A program made the translations under genes and the position numbers. A DNA stretch of 64,000 bases from an uncultured Eubacteriales bacterium (GTDB lineage Bacteria > Bacillota > Clostridia > Lachnospirales > Lachnospiraceae): the NCBI GenBank assembly GCA_900315015.1, contig OMXJ01000003.1:124001-188000 (forward strand). Reading direction: 5' to 3'. Below, piece by piece: positions 59,545-64,000 of the stretch (its first letter is position 1; each line of letters starts with the position of its first letter). The notes beneath the pieces are model-generated. The model had not been told where the DNA came from. It saw only the letters and a list, made by a program, of their open reading frames with translations, and did no database searches.

Positions 59545-61314
59545 ATGAAAAATATATCTAGATTTTTAAAGACTACTGCAGTGCTTTCTCTTGCAGCAGT
59601 AATGGCCTTTACCCCAGTCGGAGGTACTGCCATTGATGCATATGCAAAGACTTATACAGGTTCAAATGAAGATTCTCAGGATTATTCTTGGAACTGGTCA
59701 GATGTAATTAATTCTTACCTCCTTGAAACTAAAAATGGACTTGTCAGGGTTCAAGCAGGAGCTATAAATGGAAAGCTTTTAGTTGAAAATTATAATGATA
59801 ATTATAAGGTAGAATCTACAACGAGTGTTTCACTAGAGCTTCCACTTTTTGGTTCAGTAGCTACAGACGGTGAAAATTATTATGTTTTAACTGGAAAAAA
59901 GAATACTGAATGTTCAGATAGCGCAGAGGTATATAGAATAACCAAGTATAATAGCGAATGGAAAAAGCTTGGAAGTGACAGCCTTTACGGAGCTAATACA
60001 ACAGTTCCATTCGATGCAGGTTCTGCTAGAATGGTGGTTGACGGTGATGCTCTATATGTGCGTACCTGTCACAAGATGTATTCAGGACATCAGGCAAATG
60101 TAACAATGAAATTTGATACAAATAGTATGAAGATTTCAAAATCTTATACTGAAGTTGCATTTTCACCGACAGGTTATGTAAGTCATTCGTTTAATCAGTT
60201 CCTTGGTATAGATGGAGATAGCTTCATAGGAATAGATCATGGTGATGCATACGAAAGAGCAATCTGTTTAAATAAATGTAAAAGCGATTTTGATGCTGTA
60301 AATGATGGATATTTCTGGTTCGATAGCGATTATGGAACTTACGTAAGCCTTATGGACATTCCAGGTAATGTTGGTGATAATTACACAGGTGTTGAGATAG
60401 GCGGTTTTGGAATATCAAAGAGCACTTATATTGTAGCTGGAAATAAGGTAGATGATTTTAACGATAAGAAATCTGTAAGTAATGTTTTTGTTACCTATGT
60501 AGATAAAGATTTACAGTCAAAACCTACGGTTGTAAAGCTTACAAATTATAAGAAGAGTGATACTAATGTAAGCACCCCTCAGATGGTACAGATATCTTCA
60601 GATAGATTTATTGTTTTATGGGAAAGTAGTGGTATAGTTAATTATGTACTGATAGATGGAAAGGGAAATAAGAAGACTAAGATCTATCAGATGAAGGGCA
60701 GTCTTTCAGATTGTCAACCGATAGTATATAACGGCTATGTGACCTGGTATACCTGGAAGGATTCATTGGTTGTTTTTAATAGAATTGAAGCAGCTCATGT
60801 ATCAAAGACTTCTAGCAAGGTAGCTCAGGGTGTTGAATCATTACAGGATTTTTCAAACATAACAGGGTTTGACGAAGGTACATATACTACTATAGGTTCA
60901 TATTATAAAAACGGTAAGTTGGCAGCTCTTGAAACAAAAATTTATGATGATAGCTATAATATTATTCAGAAGGTAAAATATAGCATTAGCGGTTCAAATC
61001 TTAAAGTAACAAAGGTTGAAACAAGCGGCGAATCTGTTACAATACCAAAGACTGTCACATATGGCAGCGAAAAATATAAGGTTACAGAGATAGAAGGAAG
61101 TGTATTTAAAGGAACATGTAGCAAGTTAAAGACGATTACTCTTCCTGGAACCATAACAAAGGTATCAAGCACTGCATTTACAGGTTTAAGAAAAGCTATG
61201 AAGATTAATATTAAGTCGAACAAGACAAATTATTCTAGGATCAAGAAGCTTCTTGATAAAACTAATTTGTCGGATAAGGCTACAATTAAAAACGTAAGTA
61301 CGTCAAGTTTTTAA
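59545..61314 (+). CDS. Secreted protein with C-terminal BspA-like leucine-rich repeats
   Basis: A 589-aa protein with a Sec signal peptide (MKNISRFLKTTAVLSLAAVM, cleavage near AYAK). The central ~420 residues are beta-rich with Asp/Tyr/Ser repeats (EVYRITKYNSEWKKLG, TVVKLTNYKKSD) resembling a propeller-like fold, not identified. The C-terminal ~110 residues are BspA-type leucine-rich repeats (VTIPKTVTYGSEKYKVTEIE; LKTITLPGTITKVSSTAFTG), associated with adhesion. No LPXTG or lipobox is seen, so it is released or bound non-covalently. GAGGAAA supports ATG 59545. Confidence 0.78.
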   Translation: MKNISRFLKTTAVLSLAAVMAFTPVGGTAIDAYAKTYTGSNEDSQDYSWNWSDVINSYLLETKNGLVRVQAGAINGKLLVENYNDNYKVESTTSVSLELPLFGSVATDGENYYVLTGKKNTECSDSAEVYRITKYNSEWKKLGSDSLYGANTTVPFDAGSARMVVDGDALYVRTCHKMYSGHQANVTMKFDTNSMKISKSYTEVAFSPTGYVSHSFNQFLGIDGDSFIGIDHGDAYERAICLNKCKSDFDAVNDGYFWFDSDYGTYVSLMDIPGNVGDNYTGVEIGGFGISKSTYIVAGNKVDDFNDKKSVSNVFVTYVDKDLQSKPTVVKLTNYKKSDTNVSTPQMVQISSDRFIVLWESSGIVNYVLIDGKGNKKTKIYQMKGSLSDCQPIVYNGYVTWYTWKDSLVVFNRIEAAHVSKTSSKVAQGVESLQDFSNITGFDEGTYTTIGSYYKNGKLAALETKIYDDSYNIIQKVKYSISGSNLKVTKVETSGESVTIPKTVTYGSEKYKVTEIEGSVFKGTCSKLKTITLPGTITKVSSTAFTGLRKAMKINIKSNKTNYSRIKKLLDKTNLSDKATIKNVSTSSF

Positions 61315-61404
61315 TTAGATAGAAGATTAAGTGTGATTATTATTTGATTAGATAGAAGATTAAGTGTGATTATTATTTAATTAGATAATAGAGTAAGTAT
61401 GTTT
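61309..61404. repeat. ~33-bp tandem repeat across the stop codon
   Basis: Two near-identical 33-bp units (starting around 61321 and 61354, AGAAGATTAAGTGTG) plus a partial third. The first copy includes the TAA stop of the leucine-rich repeat gene. Confidence 0.88.
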
Positions 61405-61434
61405 GTTTTTGAATAGATATAAGAAGGTATGAAA

Positions 61435-61863
61435 ATGGATAAATATTTAATGGATAAACCGATGGCTGAAAAAGCTGTCATGTTTATCGGCGTTGTTGGT
61501 TCGTTGTTAGCTGTTATGGGAGGAGTTCATCCTTTTTGCCAGATTGACATCTCAGGAAATAAGGAGAATATATATTATATAATTAACCACGGTAAGATTA
61601 AGGCTGGAGCAATTGTTGCTATTCTAGCTTTGGTTTGTATAGTGTTTATACTTATGGAAAAGTACAAGGTCGTTTTGATAACAGCTGCTGTAGCATTATT
61701 TAAAACAATGTATGACTTACATAATTTCAAAACTAATAACGATTACTTTATACATGTTGATTTAGGCTTTTTGGTTATTACTGTAGGCTTGTTCATGGTT
61801 ATATGTTCGGCAGTACTTGCAATCGTAAAAAAAGTAGGAAGCGAAAAAATAAGTAAATATTAG
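61435..61863 (+). CDS. Four-helix membrane protein
   Basis: A 142-aa protein with four predicted transmembrane segments (about residues 13-30, 56-73, 79-92 and 107-130); family not recognised. ATG 61435 is 7 nt from GAAGG; the in-frame ATG at 61429 is too close. It lies 120 bp after the leucine-rich repeat gene. Confidence 0.65.
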   Translation: MDKYLMDKPMAEKAVMFIGVVGSLLAVMGGVHPFCQIDISGNKENIYYIINHGKIKAGAIVAILALVCIVFILMEKYKVVLITAAVALFKTMYDLHNFKTNNDYFIHVDLGFLVITVGLFMVICSAVLAIVKKVGSEKISKY

Positions 61864-61936
61864 AAATAGTATATTCAAACGTAGCAAGTGAACTACCAAA
61901 TCATAACGCTGAGAATCACCAGGGAATTATAAATTT

Positions 61937-61988
61937 AGCCGTACGGCACAGTATTAATGCATAATTAATACTAGTGAGCCGTACGGCT
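61937..61988 (+). terminator. Long two-part hairpin, likely terminator
   Basis: AGCCGTACGGC pairs with GCCGTACGGCT, and AGTATTAAT with ATTAATACT inside it, followed by TTTATT. GCCGTACGGC is itself a 10-bp palindrome, so the stem contains two palindromes. Confidence 0.75.
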
Positions 61989-62100
61989 TTATTGCGCCGT
62001 TGGTCTGTCGATTTCAACGCAGAATCAGGCGTTTTCTGTTTAGTAGATTGACTTTATAGGGTAAACTCTGGTATAATTATTGGTAGTTTTGGAGGTCATT

Positions 62101-62217
62101 ATGGAGCGATTACTGCTGTTAGATGCGAAAGATTACGATGAAGATATGGACGTATGGGCAAGAGTCGCTGTAAGGGGTATTGTTTTTATTGGAGACAAGC
62201 TTTATTACCAAATATAA
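62101..62217 (+). pseudogene. NUDIX hydrolase N-terminal fragment
   Basis: 38 codons, MERLLLLDAKDYDEDM then RVAVRGIVFIGDKL, match the start of NUDIX-family hydrolases and stop before the NUDIX box. GGAGG precedes the start. It is probably a truncated gene. Confidence 0.6.
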
Positions 62218-62233
62218 ACAGGAGGTCATACGA

Positions 62234-62416
62234 ATGGCAGAGAAAGAACAGATTTTAGAAGCAATGAAAAAGGCTGGCGAGCCGCTGAACGCAGGCAAGA
62301 TTGCTGAGCTGACAGGTCTTGACCGCAAGGTCGTTGACAAAACTATGGCGGCAATGAAGAAAGACGGCTCTATCGTTTCACCCGTAAGGTGCAAGTGGGA
62401 GCCAGCTGAAAAGTAA
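62234..62416 (+). CDS. Small winged-helix protein
   Basis: A 60-aa protein that is essentially one winged-helix unit (EQILEAMKKAGEPLNAGKIA, ELTGLDRKVVDKTMAAMKKD) ending KWEPAEK. AGGAGG lies upstream. It may be a stand-alone regulator of neighbouring genes. A terminator follows. Confidence 0.7.
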   Translation: MAEKEQILEAMKKAGEPLNAGKIAELTGLDRKVVDKTMAAMKKDGSIVSPVRCKWEPAEK

Positions 62417-62426
62417 ATATAAAATA

Positions 62427-62456
62427 AGGCTGTCGATGGACATCGGCAGCCTTTAC
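62427..62456 (+). terminator. Terminator of winged-helix gene
   Basis: AGGCTGTCGATG pairs with CATCGGCAGCCT (one mismatch), followed by TTTA. The 62457-62846 stretch after it holds only fragments: a short MYEELQVVKATKNLSDK-type ORF at about 62585 that soon stops, possibly a DUF4926-like remnant. Confidence 0.8.
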
Positions 62457-62846
62457 TGCAAGGAGGAAAATTTGTAAGATTGGTTACTGCGATACCAACA
62501 AAGAAGTAGGATAAATATATAAAGATTTAGTTCTATTGAGCAGATTGAGATCTTTGAGTATTGTAAGAAAAGGTGAACACATTTATGTATGAAGAATTGC
62601 AAGTAGTAAAAGCGACAAAAAATTTATCAGACAAAGTTAAGAGTTGCATATGAAGCCAACCTGTCTGAGCCGAAGAATAAAAACGCAGATATTGAAAGAT
62701 GCATATTTAATGAAAAATGGAGATGTTACCGCTGTTGTTTGGGAGTTTTTTAGTTATGATTGACTTATTGAAAATGATGATGTATAGTTACAGATAAGGG
62801 CAGGCACTCGGAATGCTCGTGTAAATTGGAATTTAGAGGTATAGAG

Positions 62847-63347
62847 ATGAAAAAAGCATTGCTTGTAATTGATATGCAGGAAGTGACTGTGGGTGCTGCT
62901 CACGCTGACTTCTTCAAGTATGATAATGAACTGCTTAATAGAGTGAACTCTGTGATAGGCAGTACAGATGCAACCGTAGTTGTATATATCAGAAATCTTA
63001 TGAAAAATAACTTCATCAATAAGTTTGCTCCCGTCAAGGTATTTGACAATACGCCTGAAGCAGAACTGGCAAAAGGTCTGTTGCTTGTTTCTCCTTATAC
63101 ATTTTCTAAATTTACCGGTGATGCGTTTTCGGTTTCGGATCTTTGTGAATTTCTAAAAAATAATAGTATTGATACTGTGGAACTGATTGGTGTTGACGGC
63201 GGAGGATGTGTTTCCCTTACCGCACTCGGAGCCTGTGAAAACGGATATAAGGTCATTCTTAACACTTCTGCAATAGGCACTATGTTTGATTCAAAAAAAG
63301 AAAAATACTTTGACAAGCTGAAAAAATTAGGAGCGATATTTATATAG
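62847..63347 (+). CDS. Isochorismatase-fold cysteine hydrolase
   Basis: A 166-aa hydrolase with the catalytic triad of the isochorismatase/nicotinamidase superfamily: Asp9 (LVIDMQE), Lys88 (FSKFTGDAF) and Cys121 (GVDGGGCVSLTA). Substrate unknown. GAGG supports ATG 62847 over 62826. Confidence 0.82.
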   Translation: MKKALLVIDMQEVTVGAAHADFFKYDNELLNRVNSVIGSTDATVVVYIRNLMKNNFINKFAPVKVFDNTPEAELAKGLLLVSPYTFSKFTGDAFSVSDLCEFLKNNSIDTVELIGVDGGGCVSLTALGACENGYKVILNTSAIGTMFDSKKEKYFDKLKKLGAIFI

Positions 63348-63430
63348 TGCTAAATTATCGTTTATATGAGTTGGGGTAAAATAATCGTTATAGATGTGAG
63401 TACTTATATTTTTAGAAAGGAGTTGTTACT

Positions 63431-63625
63431 ATGACTGTATTAAATGAGTTAGATTCGACCTGCGGAATATCAGATGATGAATTAACGCAAAGATTTAAGG
63501 AAGCAATCAGAATAGACAAAGAGGTAAGAAAGATCAAAGGGTTGCCGGTAGCAAAATATGATGATGAGACTAAAAGGGCATATCTCGAATATCCCGATGG
63601 GAGAAGAGAATATGTCGGAGAATAA
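63431..63625 (+). CDS. Putative antitoxin of zeta-type module
   Basis: A 64-aa acidic/basic protein (MTVLNELDSTCGISDDELTQ; ends AYLEYPDGRREYVGE). GAAAGGAG precedes the start. It overlaps the start of a zeta-toxin-like gene by 14 bp, the usual arrangement of antitoxin then toxin. Family not named. Confidence 0.65.
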   Translation: MTVLNELDSTCGISDDELTQRFKEAIRIDKEVRKIKGLPVAKYDDETKRAYLEYPDGRREYVGE

Positions 63626-64000
63626 TGCTGTAAAGTTGCCGGAAGTGATTGTGTTTGCAGGACCTAACGGAAGTGGAAAAACCACGATTACCGGAATGGC
63701 GAAAACGGTCGGTGTATATATAAATGCCGATGACATAAAAAGAACTACTTTATGCACTGATATTGAAGCGGCCCTAAAGGCTGAAGAATTACGTGAAAAA
63801 ATGATTTTAGAGAAAAAGGATTTCACTTTTGAAACAGTCCTGTCGACTGATAGAAATTTACGGTTGCTCAAAAAAGCAAAAGAACAAGGGTATTTTGTAC
63901 GATGCATTTATGTTCTTACTGCAAATGTGGATATTAATGTTGCAAGGGTAAGTGCTAGACAGGCTATTGGTGGACATGGGGTTCCCGAGGATAAGATACG
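63612..64000 (+). CDS. Zeta-toxin-like kinase (cut by window end)
   Basis: The first 129 codons are present. The P-loop is VFAGPNGSGKTTITG, followed by INADDIKR and FTFETVLSTDRN, the layout of zeta/AAA_33 kinases that phosphorylate UDP-N-acetylglucosamine or other small molecules. GGGAG lies before the ATG at 63612. The right part of the gene is outside the window. Confidence 0.8.
   Translation, partial: MSENNAVKLPEVIVFAGPNGSGKTTITGMAKTVGVYINADDIKRTTLCTDIEAALKAEELREKMILEKKDFTFETVLSTDRNLRLLKKAKEQGYFVRCIYVLTANVDINVARVSARQAIGGHGVPEDKI

Overview
The window is AT-rich, low-GC Firmicute DNA. Most genes start behind strong GGAGG-type ribosome binding sites, many with TTGnnn-N17-TATAAT promoters and T-run intrinsic terminators. 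Arg is mostly AGA and Ile often ATA. Gene content (tandem serpin lipoproteins, GH127-type arabinofuranosidase, GH3 hexosaminidase lipoprotein, BspA-like repeat protein, c-di-GMP enzyme, many small lipoproteins) suggests a gut or rumen Lachnospiraceae member. The genus is not determined.

1-36.5 kb looks like native chromosome. It carries a short pyruvate kinase-like gene with an in-frame 18-nt repeat tract, two tandem serpins, a DUF1846 protein, a membrane-anchored alpha/beta hydrolase, a GH127-type enzyme divergent from an AraC regulator, adenosine deaminase, oligoendopeptidase F and a DUF218 protein. Next is a striking locus: seven 19-bp tandem palindromic sites sit between a strong promoter and a TetR gene. 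They are followed by a 50-aa membrane peptide, a single ORF joining an NCS1 nucleobase permease to an HX4D acyltransferase with a zinc ribbon, and a metallo-beta-lactamase-fold hydrolase. After that come a LytTR regulator with a membrane partner, a GGDEF/EAL protein, metA (predicted acetyl-CoA type), DUF523, a uracil permease, two head-to-head uracil phosphoribosyltransferase paralogues, a carbohydrate-esterase-like hydrolase, a GH3 lipoprotein, tandem coiled-coil paralogues, a PAS protein behind a structured leader, and a membrane protein with PASTA-like repeats.

37-47 kb is an accessory island. It holds a decayed ISAs1-like insertion sequence, a broken zinc-finger gene, a four-gene restriction locus (two D12-type adenine methylases, an AlwI-family endonuclease, and a DUF262/DUF1524 protein with a RAMA-like C-terminus) and a convergent SymE-like toxin gene. 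A small RNA gene with its own promoter and terminator, an aldo/keto reductase and an Fe-S-type protein return the window to native sequence.

49.5-55.7 kb is a second mobile patch. It contains AAA-ATPase/PD-(D/E)XK genes (one intact, one broken), a short internally deleted second copy of the broken one, a DUF3990-like two-gene putative toxin module, and gene remnants. 55.8-61.9 kb is native again (phosphoribosyltransferase-like, YbjN-like, GTPase, chaperone-like lipoprotein, secreted leucine-rich repeat protein). The last 2 kb holds a NUDIX fragment, a small winged-helix protein, an isochorismatase-fold hydrolase and an antitoxin/zeta-toxin pair cut by the window end.

Two themes recur. One is nucleobase and nucleoside salvage (add, NCS1 fusion, uraA, two upp). 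The other is short tandem repeats, either in frame with 18- or 36-nt periods or starting at stop codons and running into the 3' region.
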